7,457 bases of DNA. It comes from UCB3 sp964415605 (GTDB taxonomy: Bacteria; Chloroflexota; Anaerolineae; Epilineales; Epilineaceae). Shown here one piece after another: positions 1-6,877 of this stretch. The first letter of the stretch is position 1. Each line of letters starts with the position of its first letter. Under the pieces are notes generated by a model. It saw nothing but the letters and a program-made list of their open reading frames with translations. It had not been told where the DNA came from and searched no databases. The DNA is taken from the NCBI GenBank assembly GCA_964415605.1, contig CAYQBA010000210.1:1-7457 (forward strand). Reading direction: 5' to 3'. The position numbers and the translations under genes were made by a program.

Positions 1-37
1 CTAGTGACTGGAGTTCAGACGGGTGCTCTTCCGATCT
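1..37 (+). other. Illumina adapter contamination at contig start
   Basis: Bases 4-37 match the 34-base Illumina TruSeq read-2 / multiplexing adapter, from GTGACTGGAGTTCAGAC through to GCTCTTCCGATCT, with one difference (G instead of T at base 22). In the full index primer the bases just before this stretch belong to the sample index, so bases 1-3 (CTA) are probably index bases. None of this is genome sequence. Genuine DNA starts at about base 38, where base composition switches abruptly to GC-rich coding sequence. The adapter identity is recalled from the published oligonucleotide sequence, and the match is read directly. Confidence 0.96.
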
Positions 38-38
38 G

Positions 39-608
39 CCCCCGCCGATGGGCACGGTGCTGGGCGTGCCGGTGGGTGACGCCGTCGAGCTGATGGGGTA
101 TGATCTCGGCGTGACCCAGCCCCGGCCCGGCGGCGACGTGCCGCTGACGCTGCACTGGCGCGCCACCGCGCCCGTGGACGCCGACTACCGGGCGACCGTG
201 CAGCTCGTCCCCGCCGCCGACGCCGACGAGCCCGCCGGCCCGCCGGTGGCCCAGCACGACGGCATCCCCGCCGAGAGCACCCGGCCGACCGCCGGTTGGC
301 GCGCCGGCGAGGTCGTCTCCGATCCCCACCGCCTCGTCCTGCCCGCCGACGTCGCGCCCGGTCCCTACCTCCTCATCGCCGCGCTGTACGACCCGGCGTC
401 CAGCGGGCCCCGGCCGATCGTGCGGCAGAACGGGCGCACGCAGGACTACGTGCTGCTGCGGCGGATCACCGTCGCGCCCCTGGCCGAAGACGCCGCCACG
501 GCCGGAGGCTCCGGACCCGCCGCAGCCACCGCCATCCGCGAGACCACCGCCCCGGCTCCCGCCGGCGACGCGGACGGCGCGCCGCGCGCCGCGCCCCCGA
601 CCCCGTGA
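39..608 (+). CDS. C-terminal part of a probable GT39-like membrane protein: extracytoplasmic beta-sandwich module (5' truncated)
   Basis: This is the 3' end of a gene cut off by the contig edge; 189 residues remain before TGA at 606-608. The ATG at 48 lies inside the reading frame and is probably not the true start, because the frame stays open back to the adapter. About bases 78-470 encode a beta-rich module: a 'VELMGYDLG' strand, then 'LTLHWRATAPVDADYRATVQLV', 'QHDGIP', 'GWRAGEVVSD' and 'APGPYLLIAALYDPAS'. The same module, in the same order, closes the next gene, where it follows a GT39-type membrane core, so I infer that this gene also encodes a GT39-like glycosyltransferase whose core is missing. 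The module probably lies outside the membrane and may bind glycan. A tail of about 45 Ala/Pro/Gly/Thr-rich residues ends the protein. TGA overlaps the next start as GTGA. The truncation is technical, not biological. Confidence 0.72.
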   Translation, partial: PPPMGTVLGVPVGDAVELMGYDLGVTQPRPGGDVPLTLHWRATAPVDADYRATVQLVPAADADEPAGPPVAQHDGIPAESTRPTAGWRAGEVVSDPHRLVLPADVAPGPYLLIAALYDPASSGPRPIVRQNGRTQDYVLLRRITVAPLAEDAATAGGSGPAAATAIRETTAPAPAGDADGAPRAAPPTP

Positions 609-3379
609 ACACCCTGCTGGCCGCCACCGCCACGCTGGTGTGGCTGGGCTCGGGCTACGTCGCCGCCATCCACCTCGCCGACACCCGCTCGGCCACGCGG
701 CTCGAGGTCGCCACGCTCGCCGGCGCCCTCGGCCTCGTCATCCTGGCCGGCGCCTCCCTCCTCGGCGTCATGCCGCGGCCCGTCATCGCCGCCGTGGCCA
801 TCGCCCTGGCCGTCGGCATCCCGGCGTACCTCTACCGGTTTTACCGCGGCGTGCTCGATCGCGCCCTGCGCGAAGGGCGCGGGATCGGTGCCGTCCCGCA
901 TCCCCCCGCCGCCGCCGCCGTTCCCGGCCGCGCCGATCCCGGACACGCCGATCCCCGCTCGACCGACGCCGGCCCCACCGACGCCGGGCCCGCGGCGGCG
1001 CGCGGCGACGGGGATCGCGCCGCGCACCCGGAGACGCCGCCCGGCGACCCCGAGCGCGGCGCCCGGCGCCCGGCCGCCTCCGTCTGGCCCGCCATCCTCC
1101 TCGTCGCCGCCGTCGCCGCGAGCTTCCGCTTCGTAAACCTCGGCTACAGCGAGCTGCAGGGCGACGAGGCCCGCGCCGTGCTGATGGCGCACGAGCTCGG
1201 GCGCAGCCGCAGCCCCGAGATCCTGCTCCTGCACAAGAAAGGCCCGCTCGAGGTCGTGCTGCCGGCCGGCACGCTGCGGCTCGGTGACGGGCGCGAGGGC
1301 ACCGCCCGGCTGCCCTTCGCCATCGCCGGCTTCCTCGGCGTGCTGGCGGTGCTGGCGCTGGGCGCACGGCTGTGGGGGTTCCGCGCCGGCTTCGTGGCGG
1401 CCATGCTCCTGGCCGTCGACGGCTACCTCATCGCCTTCGCGCGCATCGTGCAGTACCAGAGCCTGGTGTTCCTGTTCTCGGCGCTCGCCGTGTGGTGCGC
1501 CTGGCGCTTCCACCAGCGCGCCCCCGACGGCGACCGGATGCTGCTCGTGGCGGGCCTGTGCCTCGGGTTCGGGAGCTGGGCGCACTACGAGATGGTCTTC
1601 GCGGCGCCGCCCGTGGCGTGGCTGGCGCTGGCGCGCGGCCGCGCCGAGCGCTGGCCCGCCCGCACGTGGGTCCGCCGCCTGGCGCCCCCGGCGCTCCTGG
1701 CGCTGGCCGTGGCGGCCGCGTTCTACGTCCCGTTCGCGCGCCACCCGCACTTCGCCGAGACCCGCGCCTACATCCTCGAGCGCCGCGTCGGCAGCCCGCC
1801 CTACAACATGCTGGGCGACTTCTTCCAGCGCGCCTCGTTCTACAACGCCAGCTACTACGTGGCCCTGATGGGCGCCGCGCTCGTCGCGACCGTGATCGCC
1901 CGGCTGCGCTCGGCGTGGGGGTGGGCGGGCGCGGCGCTCGGGCTGGCCTGGGCGGCCGCCTTCGGCGTGCTCGTCGCGCGCCCGGCGTGGTTCGCCTTCG
2001 GACCGGCGGACGCCGATCCGCGCCGCTCGCTGGCCATCCTGGTCTTCCTGCCGGTGGCCGTGGCCGTCTTCGCCGCGCCCCGCGTCGACGCGCGCTGGCG
2101 GGCGGTCTGGCTCTGGCTGCTGGGGCCGTTCTTCGCGGCCGGCTTCCTGGTCCAGAAGCCGCACACCCACTTCTACACGCTGCTGCCGGCGTGGGCGCTG
2201 CTCGTCGGGTGGGGCGTGGATCGCGGGCTGCGCCGGCTGGCGGCGCTGCCGCGCGCCGACGTGACGCGGCCGGCGGCCACGCTCGCCGGCGCGGCGCTCG
2301 TCGCGGTCTTCGCGCTGCACCAGTGGTGGGTCTTCGTCAACCATACCCCGGAGTACAAGCGCGTGTTCCCCCGCGCGCGGCTGGCAGGCTACTGGCAGCC
2401 GTTCGGCGACACGCCGCCGCGCGGCGGGTACTTCGGCTTCCCGTACCGCGCCGGATGGAACAGCGTGCGGGCGCTGTTCGAGGCCGGCGTGCTGTCGGGC
2501 GACTACGACTCGAACGAGGAGCCCCTGATCACCGGCTGGTACACCGCCGGCGCCCCGCGCTGCGCCGGCCGGCCGCGCTACCACCTCGTCGCCTGGAACC
2601 CGCAAGACGCCGTCGACCTGCCGCTGGCGGCCATCGAGCGCGACTACCACCCCCACACCATCATCCGCGTGAACGGCCAGCCCAAGCTGTGGGTGTGGGA
2701 CCGCGAGCCCGTGCCCGGGGGGCCCGTGACCATCGAGGACGGCCCCGCCGCGGCCGCCGCGTGGCGGCAGGCCCGGGGCGGCACGGCAGCCCCCATCCCG
2801 ATCCGCCGCGACCGCTCGATCCCGGTGGCCCAAGCGCTGGAGCTGCCCGTGCCCGAATCGCCGCGCGACGTCCGGTTCGGCCACCGCATCCGCCTGCGCG
2901 GCGCCGACTTCCCGCTCGCCTCCGAGGCCGCCGGCGCGCTGGCCGAAGATCCGGCCGACGATCCGGCGGCGGCGGCGGGCGCGGCCCCGGGAGCGATCGC
3001 GCCGCCCTTCGCCCGCGTCCGCGGGCCGCTGCCCGGCGATCTCGGCGTCACGCTGCTGTGGGAGGCGTATGCCCCCGTCGACCGGGACTACTCGGTGTTC
3101 GTGCACGTCGTCGACGCGGCCGGCCAGACCGTGGCGCAATCCGACGGCTGGCCGGGGTGCGGCGCCGAGGCGACCCACGCCTGGGCGGTTGGCGCCGTCC
3201 ACGTTGACCCGCGCGTCGTCGACCTGCCCGAGCCGCTGCCCCCCGGCCGCTACACCGTCCGCGCCGGGCTCTACGACCCCGCCACCGGCGAGCGCCTCCC
3301 CGCCCGCGAGGGCACGGCCGACCACACCGACGCCGCAACGCTGTGGGCGTTCGAGCTCACGGCGGGAGACAAACCATGA
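605..3379 (+). CDS. GT39/ArnT-like GT-C glycosyltransferase with extra N-terminal membrane domain and C-terminal beta-sandwich module
   Basis: A polytopic membrane protein of 924 residues, predicted to transfer a sugar from a polyprenyl-phosphate donor on the outer membrane face. The GTG start at 605 is chosen because it overlaps the upstream TGA (GTGA) and leads straight into a membrane helix; the open frame runs further upstream but only as a shadow of the previous gene. Residues 3-80 hold three predicted membrane helices, then a hydrophilic Pro/Asp/Ala-rich linker (about 93-158). The GT-C core starts near 160: first helix, then the family's acidic loop motif 'QGDEAR' (D187, E188), an 'ARIVQYQS' segment (R280) and several Leu/Ala/Trp helices to about 560, including 'QKPHTHFYTLLP' (K518, H520, H522). 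Residues about 565-750 are soluble. About 756-922 form a beta-sandwich like that in the upstream gene ('DYSVFVHVVD', 'QSDGWP', 'PPGRYTVRAGLYDPATG'). The exact sugar and acceptor are unknown. There is no clear ribosome site, which suggests coupling to the upstream gene. Confidence 0.85.
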   Translation: MNTLLAATATLVWLGSGYVAAIHLADTRSATRLEVATLAGALGLVILAGASLLGVMPRPVIAAVAIALAVGIPAYLYRFYRGVLDRALREGRGIGAVPHPPAAAAVPGRADPGHADPRSTDAGPTDAGPAAARGDGDRAAHPETPPGDPERGARRPAASVWPAILLVAAVAASFRFVNLGYSELQGDEARAVLMAHELGRSRSPEILLLHKKGPLEVVLPAGTLRLGDGREGTARLPFAIAGFLGVLAVLALGARLWGFRAGFVAAMLLAVDGYLIAFARIVQYQSLVFLFSALAVWCAWRFHQRAPDGDRMLLVAGLCLGFGSWAHYEMVFAAPPVAWLALARGRAERWPARTWVRRLAPPALLALAVAAAFYVPFARHPHFAETRAYILERRVGSPPYNMLGDFFQRASFYNASYYVALMGAALVATVIARLRSAWGWAGAALGLAWAAAFGVLVARPAWFAFGPADADPRRSLAILVFLPVAVAVFAAPRVDARWRAVWLWLLGPFFAAGFLVQKPHTHFYTLLPAWALLVGWGVDRGLRRLAALPRADVTRPAATLAGAALVAVFALHQWWVFVNHTPEYKRVFPRARLAGYWQPFGDTPPRGGYFGFPYRAGWNSVRALFEAGVLSGDYDSNEEPLITGWYTAGAPRCAGRPRYHLVAWNPQDAVDLPLAAIERDYHPHTIIRVNGQPKLWVWDREPVPGGPVTIEDGPAAAAAWRQARGGTAAPIPIRRDRSIPVAQALELPVPESPRDVRFGHRIRLRGADFPLASEAAGALAEDPADDPAAAAGAAPGAIAPPFARVRGPLPGDLGVTLLWEAYAPVDRDYSVFVHVVDAAGQTVAQSDGWPGCGAEATHAWAVGAVHVDPRVVDLPEPLPPGRYTVRAGLYDPATGERLPAREGTADHTDAATLWAFELTAGDKP
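962..991 (+). repeat. 15-base tandem duplication in linker coding sequence
   Basis: ACCGACGCCGGCCCC is followed directly by ACCGACGCCGGGCCC, differing at one base. It encodes two consecutive 'TDAGP' blocks inside the hydrophilic linker between the N-terminal helices and the GT-C core of the large glycosyltransferase. The length is a multiple of three, so the frame is kept. Just before it the protein also has near-repeats 'RADPG-HADPR'. This looks like slippage-type expansion of a disordered linker. Confidence 0.75.
3364..3368 (+). promoter_or_regulatory. Ribosome binding site GGGAG for the second glycosyltransferase
   Basis: GGGAG lies 7 bases before the ATG at 3376, inside the last codons of the upstream gene. 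It decides the start: the frame is open further upstream (an ATG at 3343), but only the ATG at 3376 has this site at normal spacing and the ATGA overlap with the upstream stop. Confidence 0.8.
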
Positions 3380-5580
3380 CACCGCCGAACCCGCCCCGCG
3401 CCCGCCTTGCCCTCGCCGCCGAGGTCGCGCTCGTCGCCGCCCTGCTGCTCGGCGCCGGCGCGCTGCGCTTCAGCCACCTCGACCGCTTCATCGCGTCCGA
3501 CGAGCTGCGCTGGACGTGTCGGTCCATCAACTTCCACACCGCGCTGGTCGAGCGCCGCTGGGGCGACACCTTTCAGGTCGGGCACCCCGGCGTCGTGACG
3601 ATGTGGCTCGGCACGGCCGCCCTGCCGCTCGAGGCGGTCGGGGCGTGGCGCGACCTGGCGCGCACCACCGCAGGCTGCACCGATCTCGACACCCTCGACA
3701 ACGAGGGCAACGAGGCTGTCTTCCGCTCCGTCGCGCCGCTCCTCTTCCAGGCCCGGCGCGGCGTCGCGGCGGCCACGACCGTGCTGCTGGCCGTGCTCTA
3801 CCTCCTGCTGCGCGCCGGCGGCCTTGGCGCCGCGCCGGCCGTGGCCGGCCTGGCGCTGGTCGCGTTCGACCCGTTCCTGCTCGCCCACTCCCGGGTCATC
3901 CACCTCGACGCCGTGACCAGCCTGCTCGCGCTCCTGGCCGTGGTCGCGCTGGCCGCGGCGAGCCCGCGCGTCCCGCCCCTGCCGCCCGCGCCCGCCACGC
4001 CGCCGCCGGATGCCGCGCCGGGCGCCTGGCGCACCCGCTGGCTCGTGCTGTCCGGCGCGCTGGCCGGGCTCGCGATGCTCAACAAGGCCTCCGCGCTCGT
4101 GCTCGGCCCGGCTGTCGTGGCGTGGCTGGCGTGGACCGCCCGGCGCGACCCCGCGTGGCGCCCGGCGGCCCGGCGCGTGGCGGCGTGGACCCTCGCCGCG
4201 GCCGTGGCCTACGCGGCGCTGTGGCCGGCGATGTGGGTGGCGCCGGTGCAGACCATCGCCGGCGTCCTCGGCAAGGCCCAGGCCGAGGGCGGCGAGCCGC
4301 ACGCCAGCGGCAACTTCTTCCTCGGCCGCCCCGTGGAGGATCCCGGCCCGCTCTTCTACCCGGTGGCCGCCGCGTTCCGCGTCACGCCCTTCGGGAGCCT
4401 GGCCGTGCTGGCCGCCCTCGCGCTCGTCGGCCTGACCTGGCGCGCGAGCCGGAGAAAGACCGGGTCCCCGGCGACACCCATTCCCCGGCCAGGGCGGATC
4501 AGGGCACCTTCGGCGCCATCGCGGTCCGGCGCGCCGGTCCCGCCACCCACGCCCGGCGCCCCAGACACACCCATCGTGCGCACCTCGCTGGACCGCCTCG
4601 CCGCCGTGCCCGCGCATCCCGGCGTCACCGGCCTCGTGCACCTCCTCCTGGCGTGGGCGCTCGTCTTCACGCTGTTCATGACCATCGGCCCCAAGAAGTT
4701 CGACCGCTACCTCCTGCCGGCCCTCGCGCCGCTGCAGCTCGCGGGCGGCATCGCCATCGCGGTGCTCGCCGACCGCCGGCGGCTCGCCGGCCGCGCCGCG
4801 CGCCTCTCAGTCGGTCGGCTGGCCGGCCTCGTGCTCATCGCGGGACAGGCATGGGCGGCCGCGCGGACCGGGCCCTACCCCTTGATGTACTACAACCCCC
4901 TCCTCGGCGGAGCCCGGACGGCCCAACGCGCCATCCTCGTCGGCTGGGGCGAGGGCTACGATCTGGCGGCCGACTACCTCAACCGCATGCCCGACGCCGA
5001 GGGGCTCGAGGTCGCCGTGCGCGGCGTGTCGAACTTCGCGCCGCTGTTCCACGGCCGCACCCGGTCTGCCGAGGGCTATCGGCCCGGCCGCACCGACTAC
5101 GTCGTCCTGTACATCAACCAGGTCCAGCGCCGGCAGGACGCCGACCGCCTGGCCGACTACTACGACCGCGCCGACCTCGCGCCCGTGCACGTCGGGACCA
5201 TCGCCGGCATCGAGGTCGTGCGCATCCTGCCCAACGCCACCACCGCCGCCGGCAGCCCGCTGCGCCTCGCGCTCGCGCAGCAGCTCACGCCCGGCACGGT
5301 GCTGGTGGCCGGCGGCGAGACCGTCCTGGCACGCCACCACACCGGCGCGGGCCCGCTCATCCGCTATTGGGGCCACTGGAGCGCCGACGACGCCGCGGCC
5401 GCGTTGACCGCCGAACTGCCCGCCGACTGGCACCGCGGCGTCGTGGTCCGCTACCCCGCCCACGATCCCGAGGCGATCCTGACGGCGATCGATCGGATCG
5501 CGCGCCGCGACCCCCCGTTCGTCGTCGGGTCCGGCGCGGGCGCCGTCGAGCTCACCGTGTTCACCCGGAGCGTCCCGTGA
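3376..5580 (+). CDS. GT39-like GT-C membrane glycosyltransferase
   Basis: A polytopic membrane protein of 734 residues related to the ArnT/PMT (GT39) group, predicted to act on the outer membrane face with a lipid-linked sugar donor. The first helix spans about residues 11-30 and is followed by the acidic loop 'FIASDELRW' (D42, E43), the presumed catalytic-base region, then 'GHPGVVTMWLG' (H70). A later helix starts with 'HSRVIHLDAV' (R173, H176, D178), typical of this family. Further landmarks are 'LAMLNKAS', 'GNFFLGRPVEDPG' and 'GPKKFDRYLLP' (K440, K441, R444). Two Pro-rich hydrophilic insertions occur, about 195-222 and 356-410; the second begins with a run of positive residues, so it is probably cytoplasmic. 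After the last helix a soluble part of about 240 residues ('YYNPLLGG', 'GWGEGYDLAADYLN') extends to the end. It lacks the beta-sandwich of its neighbours, so the two enzymes probably have different acceptors. It starts in an ATGA overlap and ends in a GTGA overlap. Confidence 0.86.
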   Translation: MTPPNPPRARLALAAEVALVAALLLGAGALRFSHLDRFIASDELRWTCRSINFHTALVERRWGDTFQVGHPGVVTMWLGTAALPLEAVGAWRDLARTTAGCTDLDTLDNEGNEAVFRSVAPLLFQARRGVAAATTVLLAVLYLLLRAGGLGAAPAVAGLALVAFDPFLLAHSRVIHLDAVTSLLALLAVVALAAASPRVPPLPPAPATPPPDAAPGAWRTRWLVLSGALAGLAMLNKASALVLGPAVVAWLAWTARRDPAWRPAARRVAAWTLAAAVAYAALWPAMWVAPVQTIAGVLGKAQAEGGEPHASGNFFLGRPVEDPGPLFYPVAAAFRVTPFGSLAVLAALALVGLTWRASRRKTGSPATPIPRPGRIRAPSAPSRSGAPVPPPTPGAPDTPIVRTSLDRLAAVPAHPGVTGLVHLLLAWALVFTLFMTIGPKKFDRYLLPALAPLQLAGGIAIAVLADRRRLAGRAARLSVGRLAGLVLIAGQAWAAARTGPYPLMYYNPLLGGARTAQRAILVGWGEGYDLAADYLNRMPDAEGLEVAVRGVSNFAPLFHGRTRSAEGYRPGRTDYVVLYINQVQRRQDADRLADYYDRADLAPVHVGTIAGIEVVRILPNATTAAGSPLRLALAQQLTPGTVLVAGGETVLARHHTGAGPLIRYWGHWSADDAAAALTAELPADWHRGVVVRYPAHDPEAILTAIDRIARRDPPFVVGSGAGAVELTVFTRSVP
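4441..4605 (+). other. Pro/Arg-rich low-complexity insertion in the second glycosyltransferase
   Basis: About 55 codons (residues 356-410) encode a segment rich in Pro, Arg, Ser, Ala and Thr ('RASRRKTGSPATPIPRPG', 'APVPPPTPGAPDTP') between two hydrophobic helices ('LAVLAALALVGLTW' before, 'VTGLVHLLLAWALVFTLF' after). It is in frame and has no stop codon. It is probably a disordered cytoplasmic loop, by the positive-inside rule. Comparable Pro-rich stretches occur at 3958-4040 of this gene and in the linker of the upstream gene. Confidence 0.6.
5567..5570 (+). promoter_or_regulatory. Ribosome binding site GGAG for the flippase-like gene
   Basis: GGAG lies 6 bases before the GTG at 5577, within the final codons of the upstream gene. 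It supports GTG at 5577 as the start, even though the frame is open for a long way upstream as an overlapping shadow. Confidence 0.75.
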
Positions 5581-6575
5581 AGACCACCGCCCGCTCCGCC
5601 GCCGTCCGCCTGGTCATCAGCGCCGGGCTCCTCGGCGTGCTGTTCGGCTTCGTCGTCGACCCGCGCGAGGTGCTGACCCAGCTCCGGGTGGCCGCCCGGC
5701 AGCCCGGCTTGATCGCCGCGGCCGCGGGCCTCTACTGCATCCTCGGCACCCTGGTGCGGGGCTACCGCTGGCAGGTGCTCATCGCTGCCCTCGGGCACCC
5801 CATCTCGGCCCGCCGCACGTCCGAGCTGTTCCTCGTCGGCACGTTCTTCAGCCAGTTCCTGCCCACCGGCATCGGCGGCGACGTCATCCGTGCCCTGATG
5901 ATCGCCCGCGACGGCCTCGGCCGCGCCCACGGCGCCAGCACCGTCGTCGTCGACCGCGCGCTCGGGCTTCTGCCGCAGTTCGCGCTCGGCCTCGTGGCGC
6001 TGGCGGTGGCGCGCGAGCACGCCACGCCCGCCGTCACCGTGACCCTCCTCGTCGCCGGCATCGGCGGCATTGTCGGCCTGGGCGTCCTCCTCCGCATCGA
6101 CGCGTGGAGCCATCTCGTCGAGCGCCTCCCGGTCGTCGGCCGCCTCTGGCGCCGCCCCGGCCTGGCCCGCTTCCTCGGCTCGTTCGCCATCTACGACCGC
6201 CGCGCCCTGCTCGCCTCCGCCGGCTGGGGCTTCGCGTTCGCGTTCCTCCTCATCGGCACCAACGCCGCGCTGGGACGCGCGCTCGGCATCGCCCAGATGC
6301 GCTGGCTGGACTGGGCGATCTTCGTGCCGCTCGTGGCGCTGACGACCCTCCTGCCGTCGATCGGCGGGTGGGGCGTGCGCGAGGTGCTGTACGTCGGGCT
6401 CCTGGCCACCGTCACCCCGCCCGTGGCGCGGGCCGACGCCACCGCGCTGTCGATCATGATCGGCGGCCTGAACCTCCTGGTCGCCGCCGCCGGCGGCATC
6501 CTGCTCGGCATGGGCGGCACCGTGGGCCTGCCCTCCTTCGGCCGGCTGATGGCCGACGCGCGGGCAGAGGAGTAG
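5577..6575 (+). CDS. Flippase-like integral membrane protein, AglD2/LPG-synthase-TM (UPF0104) superfamily
   Basis: A protein of 332 residues with about eight predicted membrane helices. Family landmarks are 'VRGYRW' (R61, R64, W65), the highly characteristic 'FLPTGIGGDVIRA' (P96 to A106, with G100, G101, D102, R105) and 'LPSIGGWGVREV' (G263, G264, W265, R268, E269). The family is named for the membrane part of lysylphosphatidylglycerol synthase; stand-alone members without the soluble transferase domain, as here, are often encoded beside polyprenyl-linked glycosyltransferases and are proposed lipid flippases or accessory proteins. The position directly after two GT39-like genes fits a role in presenting or recycling a lipid-linked sugar, but this is inferred. 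The GTG start overlaps the upstream TGA (GTGA) and has GGAG 6 bases before it. Upstream in-frame sequence is a shadow of the previous gene. It ends with TAG at 6573-6575 and is the last gene of the operon. Length is normal for the stand-alone form. Confidence 0.9.
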   Translation: MKTTARSAAVRLVISAGLLGVLFGFVVDPREVLTQLRVAARQPGLIAAAAGLYCILGTLVRGYRWQVLIAALGHPISARRTSELFLVGTFFSQFLPTGIGGDVIRALMIARDGLGRAHGASTVVVDRALGLLPQFALGLVALAVAREHATPAVTVTLLVAGIGGIVGLGVLLRIDAWSHLVERLPVVGRLWRRPGLARFLGSFAIYDRRALLASAGWGFAFAFLLIGTNAALGRALGIAQMRWLDWAIFVPLVALTTLLPSIGGWGVREVLYVGLLATVTPPVARADATALSIMIGGLNLLVAAAGGILLGMGGTVGLPSFGRLMADARAEE

Positions 6576-6598
6576 GGGTCGCCGGGGCCCTGTGACGT

Positions 6599-6633
6599 TG
6601 ACTCCGCCGCGTGCCATGTGATTCCAGGAGTCA
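6599..6633. repeat. Inverted repeat TGACTCC ... GGAGTCA
   Basis: Perfect 7-base arms at 6599-6605 and 6627-6633 are separated by 21 bases, beginning 23 bases after the stop of the flippase-like gene. As RNA the stem would be short with a large loop and no T-run follows, so it is a weak terminator at best. It could instead be a protein-binding site. Role unknown. Confidence 0.4.
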
Positions 6634-6638
6634 GTTCG

Positions 6639-6660
6639 CGGTGGGGATCGATCGCGACCG
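6639..6660. repeat. Imperfect palindrome centred on GATCGATC
   Basis: A 22-base dyad: CGGT at 6639-6642 mirrors ACCG at 6657-6660, with GATCGATC (6646-6653) at the centre. Nine of eleven positions pair. The size and symmetry would suit a dimeric DNA-binding protein, but the site is more than 200 bases upstream of the next start, and GC-rich DNA yields such dyads by chance. Confidence 0.3.
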
Positions 6661-6858
6661 TCTAACCCCGGCCGGCGCAGCGGCGTTCTACCTTCCGCCG
6701 ACTTGCCCCGCCGAGGGATGCCGGCGTCGGTGCGCGCGGTCCGACCATCGACCGATGCCGTCAGGGCGACGCTTCACAGCGTAACACAACCCGTCGCCCG
6801 CGCGTCATTACCGCCGCGACCGCCGGCCTCCCCGCGGCCGTTTGGTGTCATGCAATCG

Positions 6859-6865
6859 AAAGGAG
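6859..6865 (+). promoter_or_regulatory. Ribosome binding site AAAGGAG for the Cys-rich gene
   Basis: AAAGGAG is a strong Shine-Dalgarno match, but 12 bases separate it from the ATG at 6878, longer than the usual 5-9. The ATG at 6850, which precedes it, is in another frame, and an in-frame GTG at 6845 lacks a ribosome site. The signal peptide begins properly only from 6878, so that start is kept. Confidence 0.65.
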
Positions 6866-6877
6866 CCTCACGTCCTC

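Larger units (their letters stand above)
6576..6877. other. Non-coding gap between operon end and Cys-rich gene
   Basis: No convincing gene lies here on either strand. It contains two inverted repeats (6599-6633 and 6639-6660), a smaller dyad CATCG-AC-CGATG (6746-6757), a duplicated GATGCCG (6717-6723 and 6754-6760) and a slightly AT-richer patch around 6772-6810. The promoter of the downstream Cys-rich gene is expected in this gap, since that gene stands apart from the operon, but I see no good -35/-10 pair. No hairpin followed by a T-run is visible, so termination of the operon, if it occurs here, is not of the classical intrinsic type. Confidence 0.7.

Noticed and set aside
446..3382. Very long open frame on the minus strand opposite the large glycosyltransferase
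   Set aside because: It is a shadow of GC-rich codon use: its translation is Arg/Gly/Gln/Ala-rich with no domain or membrane pattern, while the + strand shows recognisable GT-C motifs and start/stop overlaps.
3069..5576. Long upstream extension of the flippase-like reading frame
   Set aside because: The extension is Arg/Pro/Ala-rich and overlaps two real genes in another frame. Membrane-protein sequence starts only at the GTG at 5577, next to a ribosome site.
6576..6600. GGGGCCC-containing stretch as an intrinsic terminator
   Set aside because: GGGCCC is only a short palindrome without a usable loop, and no T-run follows.
6772..6810. Possible promoter in the AT-richer patch upstream of the Cys-rich gene
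   Set aside because: Candidates such as TTCACA or TAACAC with TCATTA either have wrong spacing or match the -35 consensus poorly. There is not enough to call a site.
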